From DATHTS01 sp965219305 (GTDB lineage: Bacteria > Acidobacteriota > Blastocatellia > Pyrinomonadales > Pyrinomonadaceae): a stretch of DNA of 64,000 nucleotides. The notes below the pieces were generated by a model. It made no database searches. It had not been told where the DNA came from and worked only from the letters and a program-made list of their open reading frames with translations. Positions 24,801 through 33,338 of this stretch are shown here, piece by piece. Both the position numbers and the translations under genes were made by a program. The DNA is taken from contig OZ244725.1 in the NCBI GenBank assembly GCA_965219305.1, forward strand, positions 2,976,001-3,040,000, given 5' to 3'. Position 1 is the first letter of the stretch. Each line of letters opens with the position of its first letter.

Positions 24801-25808
24801 CTACCAGTTCGTCGCCGTCTGTTTTTTTGCTTCGCCGTGTTCGGCTAAAAATCTTTCGGCATCAATTGCCGCCATACAACCTGTTCCCGCCGCCGTTACA
24901 GCTTGACGGTAATAATGATCCTGCGCGTCGCCGCTGGCAAAAACTCCTTTTATATTAGTTTCGGTCGTTTTTCCCGCAGTTTGAATATATCCGACTTCAT
25001 TTAATTCGAGCCAGTCTGCAAAAAGTTCCGTGTTCGGCTTGTGTCCGATGGCGATAAATACGCCTTCACACGCGAATTCGCTTTCTTCGTTCGTTTCGTT
25101 ATTTGTAATTTTTATCGCCGTCACGCCTTCTTCTTTCGAGCCGAGAATTTCGTTGATTTCCGTGTGCCAGAAAATGTCAATTTTTTCGTGTCCTTTAACA
25201 CGATCCTGCATAATTTTCGATGCGCGAAATTCGTCGCGGCGGTGAACTATCGTAACTTTGCTGGCAAATCTCGTTAAAAATAAAGCTTCTTCCATCGCCG
25301 TATCGCCGCCGCCGACCACGACTACATTTTTTCCGCGAAAGAAAAAACCGTCGCACGTCGCACACGCCGAAACGCCGTGACCGCCCAAACCTTTCGGCGC
25401 AGGTGCTTCGCCCGGAATTCCGAGCCATTTTGCCGACGCGCCCGTCGAGATAATCAAAGTTTCCGCTTTAATAATCGTTGTAATTTCTTCGCTGTCAACG
25501 CTTTCTTTACCGTAAAGTGTAAACGGTCGTTCGCTTAGATCAACTTTATCAATCCAGATATTTAAAAATTCCGTTTCAAAGCGTTCAGCCTGAGCGCGAA
25601 ATTGCTGCATCAGTTCCGGTCCCATAATTCCTTCAGCAAAACCTGGGTAATTTTCAACGTCGGTCGTTATCATCAACTGTCCGCCCGGTTCGGGACCTTG
25701 AATGACGAGCGGTTCGAGCTGCGCTCTCGAAGCGTAAATTGCGGCGGTCAATCCTGCCGGACCCGAACCTAATATAACTACTTTTTTATAAGTTTCCGTT
25801 TGTGACAT
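24801..25808 (-). CDS. trxB: Thioredoxin-disulfide reductase
   Basis: 335 residues. FAD-binding GSGPAG near residue 14, the redox-active pair Cys149/Cys152 in SACATCDG, NADPH-binding GGGDTAMEEA with the downstream VHRRDEFRA block, and the C-terminal GVFASGDAQDHYYRQAVTAAG FAD motif. It reduces thioredoxin with NADPH in the cytoplasm and supports ribonucleotide reduction and oxidative-stress repair. No thioredoxin gene is adjacent. Normal length and complete. Confidence 0.96.
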   Translation of the reverse strand: MSQTETYKKVVILGSGPAGLTAAIYASRAQLEPLVIQGPEPGGQLMITTDVENYPGFAEGIMGPELMQQFRAQAERFETEFLNIWIDKVDLSERPFTLYGKESVDSEEITTIIKAETLIISTGASAKWLGIPGEAPAPKGLGGHGVSACATCDGFFFRGKNVVVVGGGDTAMEEALFLTRFASKVTIVHRRDEFRASKIMQDRVKGHEKIDIFWHTEINEILGSKEEGVTAIKITNNETNEESEFACEGVFIAIGHKPNTELFADWLELNEVGYIQTAGKTTETNIKGVFASGDAQDHYYRQAVTAAGTGCMAAIDAERFLAEHGEAKKQTATNW

Positions 25809-25983
25809 AATTCTGTAAATTTTCTCCTAAACCTTTTTGGCATAGCTTTTTTAAGTTGCATATAGTATAACTATTTGAGAATTCAATAGTCGAATTAAAA
25901 ATAAAAAGGGCGTTAATTTTTTCAAATAAATGTGTTAAACTGTTTTCGTTTTACCGAATTTTATTAAACCCTTAATAAATGAT

Positions 25984-26373
25984 ATGGCAACTACGAGTCA
26001 ACCTCAATTCGAGGAAAAACGCTTTGCATTACGAATGGCATTACGTCTCCCGATTGTTGTTTCCGGGCGCACGGATGACGGTTCGGCGTGGAGCGAACCT
26101 ACCGAAACCGAAGATATTTCAACGCTCGGCGCACTTTTTCATCTGAATCAGGATGTTGGCGTAGGCGAACATTTATATTTACGCTCGCATCGTCCCGACG
26201 GCGTTCCCGTCGAAGTAAAAGCAAAAGTCGTTCGTAATATCGCCGCTAACCACGGCACATCGCGCGTTGGGGTTTCTATTACCGAACTCAAGGAAAGTTG
26301 GCTCAGATTGTTTGTTGCGTGGATTGCCGATGATAATCTCGCAGATTCGGATGAAGAAGACGAAGAAAATTGA
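25984..26373 (+). CDS. PilZ-domain protein
   Basis: 129 residues. The N-terminal basic motif RFALRMALRLPIVVSG and the EDISTLGALF strand fit the PilZ signatures (RxxxR, then D/NxSxxG), so c-di-GMP binding is likely, with the second motif slightly altered (DISTLGA). The tail is acidic (DEEDEEN). It is a stand-alone domain, as in adaptor PilZ proteins that act on motility or secretion machinery. No cyclase or phosphodiesterase lies in the window. A second, more divergent PilZ-like gene is at 56531-56932. Confidence 0.78.
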   Translation: MATTSQPQFEEKRFALRMALRLPIVVSGRTDDGSAWSEPTETEDISTLGALFHLNQDVGVGEHLYLRSHRPDGVPVEVKAKVVRNIAANHGTSRVGVSITELKESWLRLFVAWIADDNLADSDEEDEEN

Positions 26374-26534
26374 GCGGCATTGTAGCGAATTTCCTTTTAT
26401 TAAAATATCTGCAAATTAAACTTTCGCTGAACCGGCAAATTTTCAGGGCTTTAGTATTAACTCCATTTAATTTACACATTTTAAATTTCCCATTTTAATT
26501 CTTTACGATCAGATTAATACAGAAAAAAATTTAT

Positions 26535-27908
26535 CTAAACCACAATGTTTTTAGAATGCGGCAGTTTAATTTCTACAATCAAACCGCCGTTTTCTGCATT
26601 TTGGGCTGAAATTTTTCCTTTGTGCGCGTGGACGGCTTGTTCGGCAATCGCTAAACCTAAGCCGACACCGCCGGATTTTCTTTCTCTGGCTTCGGCGACG
26701 CGGTGAAACGGCGTGAAAAGTTTTTCGAGTTCGTCCGCCGGAACGCCTGTGCCGTGATCGCGGATTTTTATCACGGTTTGATCTGCGCCGCCGTTGACGG
26801 AAACTTCTACTTTGTCCTTTGTATATCGGACGGCGTTTCGCAGGACGTTTTCAACCGCACTTTTTAAAAGATTTTCGTTGCCATAGATTTTCGCTTGCGA
26901 ATTTTGAACGATTTCGACTTTTTTGTTTTGATTTACAGCTTCAAAATCTGCATCTGCGACGACGCTTTTAACTAAATTTCCAATATTAATATCGTGTTTT
27001 TCGATGGTTTCCGATTGGCTTTCGAGTTTTGAAAGTGTCAGAATTTGCGAAATCATATCGTTTAACTGCTTGCCTTCGCGTTCGATGCGGTCGAGCAATT
27101 TGTGCGAATCCGTGTTCGATTTCGCTTTGGCGAGTTCGAGCGCGACGTTGAGACGCGCGAGCGGCGAGCGCAGTTCGTGCGAAACGTCGCGCGTCAGGCG
27201 TTTTTGCGAATTTATCAGCGTTTCGATGCGTTCCGCCATATCGTCGAAATCTTTGCCGAGCGCAGCGAGTTCGTCGCGCCGGTTGCCGATCTCGTCGGCG
27301 ACTCGCGTATCGAAATTTCCCGTGGCGAGTTTCTTTGTCGCTTTTCTGAGTTTGCTGATCGGCGACGAAAGGTAACGCGCCAGCCAGTAACACAGCAAAC
27401 CGGCGGTTAAGATCACGGCGAGAATCTGCAAAATTCGATTCCAAAGTTCGGTTAAAAGTGGCGTTTGCGGCGGGCGTTTGTATTGAATCAAGTAAAAATA
27501 CGTCGAACCGTTACCCATTAAAATCTTTTTCGCCGCAATCGTCTGCTCGGGCAGACGGTTAAATTCGATGTTGTTATCGCTGTCAAATTTGCGGTCAAAC
27601 ATCTCCAACGCTTCGGGAGAAAGTTTGTTTCCGGCAATTTGTCGGCGATTCTGATCGAAAATGCCGAGCGCAACGACTCTTTCCGCACTTGCCACGCGGT
27701 CTAAATATTGATCTAAACCTTTTTGACCTTCGTTTTCATAAATCTGCACCGCCGTCTGTGAATTGATATTCACCGCTTCGCCGACAAACGTCTGCCATTG
27801 ACGCATTATCGGCTCAGATTGCATTGACCAATTAACAACCGTCTGCGCCGCGACGACGAGTGCGATGGAAAGCCAAAACCACAGGAAAATTTTTAGAAAT
27901 AAACTCAT
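26535..27908 (-). CDS. Membrane sensor histidine kinase, CpxA-like
   Basis: 457 residues from the ATG at 27908. A 19-codon upstream extension reads through heptamer repeats and is rejected. TM1 is at about 5-22, then a periplasmic sensor of about 125 residues, TM2 at about 160-177 and a HAMP linker. The phospho-acceptor His244 is in DVSHELRSPLARL. ATPase boxes follow: NAVRYT (N), DHGTGVP (G1), GVGLGLAI (G2). It should phosphorylate the regulator encoded just upstream (28056-28739). The periplasmic domain and the divergent Spy/CpxP-like gene suggest sensing of envelope protein stress, as in the Cpx system. The Cpx assignment is by architecture and context. Confidence 0.9.
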   Translation of the reverse strand: MSLFLKIFLWFWLSIALVVAAQTVVNWSMQSEPIMRQWQTFVGEAVNINSQTAVQIYENEGQKGLDQYLDRVASAERVVALGIFDQNRRQIAGNKLSPEALEMFDRKFDSDNNIEFNRLPEQTIAAKKILMGNGSTYFYLIQYKRPPQTPLLTELWNRILQILAVILTAGLLCYWLARYLSSPISKLRKATKKLATGNFDTRVADEIGNRRDELAALGKDFDDMAERIETLINSQKRLTRDVSHELRSPLARLNVALELAKAKSNTDSHKLLDRIEREGKQLNDMISQILTLSKLESQSETIEKHDINIGNLVKSVVADADFEAVNQNKKVEIVQNSQAKIYGNENLLKSAVENVLRNAVRYTKDKVEVSVNGGADQTVIKIRDHGTGVPADELEKLFTPFHRVAEARERKSGGVGLGLAIAEQAVHAHKGKISAQNAENGGLIVEIKLPHSKNIVV

Positions 27909-27911
27909 ATG

Positions 27912-28070
27912 TTTAGTTATTGCTGAGTGCCGAGTGCTGAGTTTTCTCAGCGATTCATTTTTCAACTGTCGAACTAAGTTTTCCGAGAATTCTCCAAATC
28001 AAATTAAAAAACTCAGCACTCAGCACTCAGCACTTAAACGGCAATATATCAGCACTTAAACGACAGTATA
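27912..28070. repeat. Heptamer repeats and a 22-bp tandem duplication between regulator and kinase
   Basis: Inverted tracts of the heptamer GAGTGCT/AGCACTC lie at about 27923-27942 and 28012-28030. Next to them a 22-base unit is repeated in tandem at 28027-28048 and 28049-28070. The second unit contains the stop codon of the response regulator. Confidence 0.85.
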
Positions 28071-28739
28071 TATGTAACCGACGGAACGAATCGTTTTGAT
28101 TCGTTCATTGTCTAACTTTTTCCGCAAATTGCTGACGTGCATATCGAGACTTCTGTCATACGGCGACAAATCGCGGTCGAGAACGGCGCGGCTTAAATCT
28201 TCTTTTTTAACGATTTGTCCGGCTTCGCGTAAAAATGCGGCGAGCAGATCGAATTCGACCGAAGTCAAATTCAAATCTTCGCCGTTTCTCGTCGCCGAAC
28301 GTGCAGCGGTTTGCAGTTCTACGTCGTCAATCTGTAACTTTTCGTTTTCGCCCTGTTTGCTTTCTTCGACAATTTCGGCGCGGCGCAAAATCGCGCGGAT
28401 TCGTGCGACGAGTTCGCGCGGGTTAAACGGTTTCGGCAGATAATCGTCCGCGCCGATCTCCAGACCGACGATTCTTTCCATATCGTCGCCGCGCGCGGTC
28501 AGCATTAAAACGGGCAGACGCGACGTGTGACGAAGTTCGCGCAAAACATCGAAACCGTTCATTTTCGGCAGCATTACGTCCAAAATCGTCAGATCATAAT
28601 CTTCGTTATTTTCTTTCGCCGCCTTCAAACCGCTTTCGCCGTCGTGAACGGTTTCGACTTCAAAACCTTCGACTTCCAAATATTCCGAAACCAATTCACA
28701 AAGGTCTTCGTCGTCGTCAATAATCAAAATTTTGCTCAT
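28056..28739 (-). CDS. OmpR-family response regulator, CpxR-like
   Basis: 227 residues. Receiver domain with acidic pocket DDDED at 8-12, phospho-acceptor Asp54 in LTILDVMLPKMNG, Thr in LMLTARG and Lys in DYLPKPFNPREL. A winged-helix DNA-binding domain follows (VEFDLLAAFLREAGQIV, DMHVSNLRKKL). It is the first gene of the kinase operon. A box identical to the E. coli CpxR consensus (GTAAA-N5-GTAAA) lies in the divergent spacer at 28826-28840, consistent with autoregulation and control of the Spy-like gene. The 3' end runs into a 22-bp tandem duplication. Confidence 0.93.
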   Translation of the reverse strand: MSKILIIDDDEDLCELVSEYLEVEGFEVETVHDGESGLKAAKENNEDYDLTILDVMLPKMNGFDVLRELRHTSRLPVLMLTARGDDMERIVGLEIGADDYLPKPFNPRELVARIRAILRRAEIVEESKQGENEKLQIDDVELQTAARSATRNGEDLNLTSVEFDLLAAFLREAGQIVKKEDLSRAVLDRDLSPYDRSLDMHVSNLRKKLDNERIKTIRSVGYIYTVV

Positions 28740-28795
28740 AATCTATATGTAATTTTCGCCCGATAAAATCTTCTGATGCTAATTTATACACGATT

Positions 28796-28840
28796 TTTAC
28801 GGAAAAATCGCTTTTAAGCCCGATTTTTACATTTCTTTAC
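28796..28840 (-). promoter_or_regulatory. CpxR-type binding site in the divergent regulator/Spy spacer
   Basis: On the minus strand the sequence reads GTAAAGAAATGTAAA (28840-28826), an exact GTAAA-N5-GTAAA box. A further half-site lies at 28796-28800, inside a 10-base direct repeat CGATTTTTAC (28791-28800 and 28821-28830) spaced 30 bases, about three helical turns. Confidence 0.72.
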
Positions 28841-28938
28841 ACTTCATAACGCAAACCTGACGTTCATCGCCCGAAATTAAACGTCTAAATAACCGAACGC
28901 GACAGAAACGCGGAATAAAATTTCTAAAGGAAAAAATT

Positions 28939-29478
28939 ATGAAAAAAATTACAGCAATTATTTTAACAGTCGTTTTAACGGCAATGGGAGCAATGATGAT
29001 CTTTGCTCAGGATTCGACCGATAACACCGGTAAAAAGGAATTCGGCAAACACGGTCATTACGGAAAACGCGGCGGACATAAAGGAATGCGCGGCGGAAAA
29101 GGAATGATGTTTCGCGGACTCGATCTGACCGATGCACAAAAAGCGCAGGTCAAACAAATCACGCAGACAAGCCGCGAAAATATGAAAACGGTTCACGCAC
29201 AAATGAAGTCAAACCGTCAGCAATTGGAAGCGGCTTCGGCAAACGGCAATTTTAATCAGGCGCAAGTTCAATCATTGGCGACACAGCAAGGAAATCTGCA
29301 CGCGCAAATGATCGTCGAAAAAGAAAGAGTTAAATCACAGATTTACCAAATCTTAACGCCGGAACAAAAAGCGAAAGCTGCGGAAATGAAAGCAAATTTC
29401 GAGCAAAAAATGCAAGAACGCAAAGCCCAACGCGCCGAACGCAAATCACAAAAAGAAGCGGCAATGGACAACGAATAA
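28939..29478 (+). CDS. Spy/CpxP-family periplasmic chaperone-like protein
   Basis: 179 residues with a signal peptide ending near IFAQ (residue 24), then a His/Gly/Lys-rich segment (KHGHYGKRGGHKGMRGG) that may bind metal. An all-helical LTxxQ domain follows, with the paired motifs LDLTDAQKAQV and LTPEQKAKAAEM. LTxxQ proteins are periplasmic: Spy is a chaperone, and CpxP both damps CpxA signalling and helps degrade misfolded proteins. The gene is divergent from a Cpx-like kinase operon and lies behind a CpxR box, so it is the probable output and feedback element of that system. Confidence 0.88.
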   Translation: MKKITAIILTVVLTAMGAMMIFAQDSTDNTGKKEFGKHGHYGKRGGHKGMRGGKGMMFRGLDLTDAQKAQVKQITQTSRENMKTVHAQMKSNRQQLEAASANGNFNQAQVQSLATQQGNLHAQMIVEKERVKSQIYQILTPEQKAKAAEMKANFEQKMQERKAQRAERKSQKEAAMDNE

Positions 29479-29521
29479 ATTTCTAACACTCCCGCACACG
29501 CCAAACGTCCTGCCTGACCAA

Positions 29522-29557
29522 AAAGGCTTTGTCGGTAAAATTTCCGACAAAGCCTTT
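29522..29557 (+). terminator. Rho-independent terminator of the Spy/CpxP-like gene
   Basis: Perfect 14-base arms AAAGGCTTTGTCGG and CCGACAAAGCCTTT with an 8-base loop, followed by a short T-rich stretch. Confidence 0.87.
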
Positions 29558-29653
29558 CTTCATTCAGAGCGTAATTAATTTTGAAACCGGAGAACCTTTA
29601 AACCGTATAAATCATTTCAACAATGCGGGAATTTACCGAAAATTCAGACCAAA

Positions 29654-29938
29654 ATGCCTACAAGTATTAAACAAATCGAAGACACGGAACGCGGCAAAAC
29701 AATTCTTCGCGTGAACGGTTCGTTAAACAAATCAGATGCCGTTCTACTGGAAAAAATCGCCGTCAATCTGCGCGAAGAATCGGGCAAAAATATGACGATT
29801 GATCTTGCCGACATTGATTTTCTCGACAGCGAAAGCGCGCCGATAATTTCAAGACTTGAAACTGAACACGGTTTCGAGATCGAAGGCATCGAATTTTTCC
29901 TTCAAACCGTCGTTACCGAAGCCGAAAACCGTCACTAA
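29654..29938 (+). CDS. STAS-domain-like protein (anti-sigma-factor-antagonist type)
   Basis: 94 residues. The pattern TILRVNGSLNKSDAVLLEKIAVNL...MTIDLADIDFLDSESAPIISRLE fits a single STAS domain: strand, helix, strand, then the phospho-loop with D-S as in SpoIIAA-like proteins (DFLDSES). If so, the Ser in LDSES would be the phosphorylation site that switches binding to an anti-sigma kinase. No kinase or sigma factor is adjacent. The match is by pattern only. Confidence 0.6.
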   Translation: MPTSIKQIEDTERGKTILRVNGSLNKSDAVLLEKIAVNLREESGKNMTIDLADIDFLDSESAPIISRLETEHGFEIEGIEFFLQTVVTEAENRH

Positions 29939-30138
29939 ATAAAAAATTCAGAAATTTTAATCTCAAAATCGGAATCTTTACATTCGACGATCAAACATTT
30001 AGTTTTTTAATTATCCAACTTCTAAATATAATTTACTGCTGTTTTGATTGTTTCAAAACTTTTCTCGGAAAAATCTTTCCTGATTAATTATCAAACAGGA
30101 TTTTCTTTCTTTTCGACGAATCGCTAAAATCACAAGCA

Positions 30139-31077
30139 ATGAATGACGTTCTGCAAAAAGCCGTCCGAATCGTTTTAATTATTATCGGAATTTTGTCCGC
30201 CGGACTCGGTTTGCGCGGATTTTTGATTCCGAACCATTTTATTGACGGCGGCGTTACCGGAACTTCGATGTTTTTGTCGCAAATTACGGGCGTTTGGTTG
30301 TCAGTGTTGATTTTGCTGATAAATACGCCGTTTGTGATAATCGGCTGGAAACAGATCGGCAAAAGATTTTCGATTCGCAGCGCGATTGCGATTGTCGGTT
30401 TAGCAATCACGGTCTTCTCCGTTCCGTATCCTGAAATCACGCACGACAAACTTCTCGCGGCGGTTTTCGGCGGTTTTTTCTTAGGCGCGGGAATCGGTCT
30501 GGCAATTCGCGGCGGCGCGGTTTTAGACGGAACGGAAGTTCTCGCACTTCTTGTCAGCCGCAAAACAGGTTTGACGGTCGGCGATTTTATTTTTATTTTC
30601 AACGTCGTTTTGTTCGGCGTAGCGGCGTTTTTTCTCGGCATCGAACCCGCGCTTTATTCGATGCTGACGTATTTTTCCGCGTCGAAAACGATTGATTTCC
30701 TGATTCACGGAATTGAAGAATATAACGGCGTAATGATCGTTTCCGAGCAGAGCAAATTAATAAAGGATAAAATCACGGCAGAACTCGGGCGCGGCGTAAC
30801 TGTTTTCACGGGAAGCGGCGGAATTCGCCAGAGATCAAAGGAAATTCTTTACTGCGTCGTTACGCGCTACGAAATTCCGAAGATCAAAGATGCCGTCAAA
30901 GCAATTGACGCAACTGCATTTATCGCCATTTCAAATATTTCCGACACAAGCGGCGGATTAATCCGCAGTCCGCTTTCGCCGGTTTTGGAAGCTGTTGATT
31001 TACACGAAGAAATGGAAAACGAGGAAACTGATAATTTGGATATTTCGATTTCGCCGGATAGGTTTGATAAAAAATGA
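30139..31077 (+). CDS. YitT-family membrane protein (DUF161/DUF2179)
   Basis: 312 residues. Five to six transmembrane helices occupy about residues 8-190, including the family block IPNHFIDGGVTGTSMFL and RGGAVLDGTEVLALL. A cytoplasmic DUF2179 domain follows (GRGVTVFTGSGGIRQRSKEILYCVVTRYEI). YitT proteins are widespread, with no established function; a transport role is often proposed. The gene is transcribed alone and converges with the PIN-TRAM gene. Confidence 0.87.
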   Translation: MNDVLQKAVRIVLIIIGILSAGLGLRGFLIPNHFIDGGVTGTSMFLSQITGVWLSVLILLINTPFVIIGWKQIGKRFSIRSAIAIVGLAITVFSVPYPEITHDKLLAAVFGGFFLGAGIGLAIRGGAVLDGTEVLALLVSRKTGLTVGDFIFIFNVVLFGVAAFFLGIEPALYSMLTYFSASKTIDFLIHGIEEYNGVMIVSEQSKLIKDKITAELGRGVTVFTGSGGIRQRSKEILYCVVTRYEIPKIKDAVKAIDATAFIAISNISDTSGGLIRSPLSPVLEAVDLHEEMENEETDNLDISISPDRFDKK

Positions 31078-31094
31078 TTCGAGAAAATTTCGTG

Positions 31095-32234
31095 TTATTT
31101 TAATTCTTCGATAACGGTAGTTTCCCGCAGTTCGCGCGTTGGTTTTTTGAAACCGACTGACCGCGATTCGTGAACTTCGTTGGCATCTGCCAATTCATCA
31201 TCGCGTTCTTCCCACAAACGTCCGAAAATCATTTTTCCGGCAGTTGTCTGAAGCACACTGGTTACGGCAACATCGGCGGTTTTGCCGATTAATTTTCTCG
31301 CATTATCAATAACAACCATCGTGCCGTCATCAAGATAAGCTACGCCTTGATTGAATTCCTTACCCTCTTTGAGAACGAAAACGCGCATCGCTTCGCCGGG
31401 AAGAACGACGGGTTTGACGGCGTTGGCGAGTTCGTTAATGTTTAGAACGAGAACGTCGCGCAGTTGAGAAACTTTGTTCAAATTAAAATCATTTGTAACG
31501 ATCATCGCGTCGAGTTGTTTGCCGAGTTCGATTAGTTTGAGATCAACTTCTTTGACGTTCGGAAAATCGGTTTCGACGATTTGAACTTCGACTTTTGTGT
31601 TCGAGCGAAGTTTTTGCAGCATATCGAGTCCGCGCCGTCCGCGTTGACGTTTTGACGAATCCGGCGAATCGGCGACTTGTTGAAGTTCGGTTAAAACAAA
31701 CTGCGGAATTATCAATATTCCGCCCAAAAAACCGGTTTCGATAATATCGGCGATGCGCCCGTCAATAATTACGGAAGTGTCGAGAATTTTATAATCTTTT
31801 TTCGGCGCATTCTTATCGCTGAAAATTCCGCCGAGCGCGGAAAGATCAAGGTATTCGCCTTTTGCCGCACCAACCATCAAACCAACAAATCCCATAAAAA
31901 ACGCCAGCGCAACCGTCAAAAACGCCTTCATTTCGGCGGGAACGGCATCGGTTTCCTGCATTATTATCAAAATTCCGATCAAAAATGCTCCGACGATTCC
32001 GAGAATCGAACCGATTGCCGCGCCGATTAAAGTTTTCAAGGTCGCACGCCGCGCACGCATTTCAAACGCAATAATCAAACCCGCGATTGTTGCGCCGATT
32101 AATGCAGAGAAAATGCGGCTCGTACTTATGCCGAACTCCACTGATTTGACATTTATTAAAGGATTGAGCAGAAATCCGATGAGTGCCAAAACTAAAACAA
32201 AGCCGATTCTAATTATGAGAATATCGATTTTCAT
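31095..32234 (-). CDS. Membrane-anchored PIN-TRAM protein (YacL-like)
   Basis: 379 residues. Four N-terminal hydrophobic segments (about residues 5-135) are followed by a PIN nuclease domain with the acidic motif KILDTSVIIDGRIAD and later IVTNDFNLNKV. A C-terminal TRAM RNA-binding domain (VAYLDDGTMVVIDNARKLIGKTADVAVTSV) completes the YacL/PRAT layout. It is predicted to be an RNase tethered to the membrane; its target RNAs are unknown. Complete, with no obvious operon partner. Confidence 0.9.
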   Translation of the reverse strand: MKIDILIIRIGFVLVLALIGFLLNPLINVKSVEFGISTSRIFSALIGATIAGLIIAFEMRARRATLKTLIGAAIGSILGIVGAFLIGILIIMQETDAVPAEMKAFLTVALAFFMGFVGLMVGAAKGEYLDLSALGGIFSDKNAPKKDYKILDTSVIIDGRIADIIETGFLGGILIIPQFVLTELQQVADSPDSSKRQRGRRGLDMLQKLRSNTKVEVQIVETDFPNVKEVDLKLIELGKQLDAMIVTNDFNLNKVSQLRDVLVLNINELANAVKPVVLPGEAMRVFVLKEGKEFNQGVAYLDDGTMVVIDNARKLIGKTADVAVTSVLQTTAGKMIFGRLWEERDDELADANEVHESRSVGFKKPTRELRETTVIEELK

Positions 32235-32327
32235 CGCAGTAAGAATGTTATCACGAAATCAAAATAACTTCACATATAAACCGGAAGATGAAAATCTCTG
32301 TAAAATTATTACCAATTCAAACTCATC

Positions 32328-32786
32328 TTAAAGTTCGATCACGCCGATCTCCGCCACCGCTTCGTCCAATAAAACTTCATCAACTCTGCCGAGTTCGGCG
32401 GTTTTACGCGCCATATCGTCGGCGACTTCCTGCACGATATGTCCGGCGTGTCCTTTTGTCCACTCCCATTTTATTTGATGTTTCGCGGTGGTTTTATCAA
32501 GACGCGCCCACCATTCGTGATTAGTTTTCTTACGAAAATTGCCGAGCATCGTCTGCACGACGTAGCGCGAATCGCTCAACACGCGCACTTTACACGGCTC
32601 TTTTAACTGCTCCAAACCGATTGCCGCTGCCGCGATTTCCGCCTGCTGATTCGTCGCATTGCCGAGATATTCACAAAAACCGCGCCAGAAACCTTTATAA
32701 CCCAACACCGCACACGCTCCCGCGCGCGGATTTCCTTTCCCGTTGCCGAGCGATGAACCGTCGCAGACGATCGTAATTTCCTTCAT
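32328..32786 (-). CDS. rnhA: Ribonuclease HI
   Basis: 152 residues. The catalytic carboxylates fit Asp9 (VCDGSS), Glu50 (NQQAEIAA), Asp72 (VLSDSRYV) and Asp123 or 124 (VADDMAR). The flexible-loop His113 is in TKGHAGH. It degrades RNA in RNA-DNA hybrids (primers, R-loops). The C-terminus extends about 20 residues past the catalytic domain. Its ATG overlaps the stop of the upstream small membrane-protein gene by four bases (ATGA), indicating coupling. Confidence 0.94.
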   Translation of the reverse strand: MKEITIVCDGSSLGNGKGNPRAGACAVLGYKGFWRGFCEYLGNATNQQAEIAAAAIGLEQLKEPCKVRVLSDSRYVVQTMLGNFRKKTNHEWWARLDKTTAKHQIKWEWTKGHAGHIVQEVADDMARKTAELGRVDEVLLDEAVAEIGVIEL

Positions 32787-33109
32787 ATAATATCCTTGTA
32801 TTCAACCAAAACGCCTTCGTCTTCCCTGTTAAAATCGCGCCACCGCAAATAACCGAAAAATGCGCCTACCAAACTGCTGTAGATTATTCCGATAGCTGCG
32901 TCCGCAATAAATCCGCCAAGCAGAAATTTCTCCGCATAAGGCTGACCACCCCATTGATAGAAGTCCAAAGGGAAACCGCCCGCGCCGATCGAATTACGAA
33001 TTTGCGCGTCAAAACCGGAAAAAAAAGTCAGCCCGTTAAATGCAATGAACGTGAACAAAGCCATCATAAAACCGATGATAAAGAGTTTATTAAAAATAGT
33101 ATTTTTCAT
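32783..33109 (-). CDS. Small membrane protein upstream of rnhA
   Basis: 108 residues with two hydrophobic segments, about 8-28 (FIIGFMMALFTFIAFNGLTF) and 63-84 (FIADAAIGIIYSSLVGAFF), and a charged C-terminus. No family recognised. Its stop overlaps the rnhA start by four bases, so the pair is translationally coupled, but no functional link to RNase HI is evident. Confidence 0.65.
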   Translation of the reverse strand: MKNTIFNKLFIIGFMMALFTFIAFNGLTFFSGFDAQIRNSIGAGGFPLDFYQWGGQPYAEKFLLGGFIADAAIGIIYSSLVGAFFGYLRWRDFNREDEGVLVEYKDII

Positions 33110-33166
33110 TAGTATTTGTTCAAACGCGAAACATTTATATTACAAAATTTCTTCCAGACACGCAGT

Positions 33167-33313
33167 TGTTCGTAAAGTTATTCCGAATCGTTGTAGAGAT
33201 GCTCCGAATTTATGTTAGGCATTACTATTTCATTGTAAAGTTCGCCCGAATCCTTGCAAAGCACCCCTGTTTCGTTGTATATCACCCCTGTTTTCTTTTA
33301 GGACTGCTCTGTT
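33167..33313. repeat. Degenerate 21-bp tandem repeat array (seven units)
   Basis: Seven successive 21-base units can be laid out without gaps, for example TCGTTGTAGAGATGCTCCGAA and TCGTTGTATATCACCCCTGTT. Conserved are the TCGTTGTA start and the CCGAA/CTGTT end. The array fills the spacer between two genes. A second array with the same period, and weak sequence resemblance on the other strand, is at 48158-48325. Confidence 0.85.
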
Positions 33314-33338
33314 TTTCAAAAAATACATCACAGCGCGT

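Noticed and set aside
27909..27965. 19-residue N-terminal extension of the histidine kinase
   Set aside because: Encoded by heptamer repeats (RKLSTRHSAITKH); the ATG at 27908 fits the first transmembrane segment.
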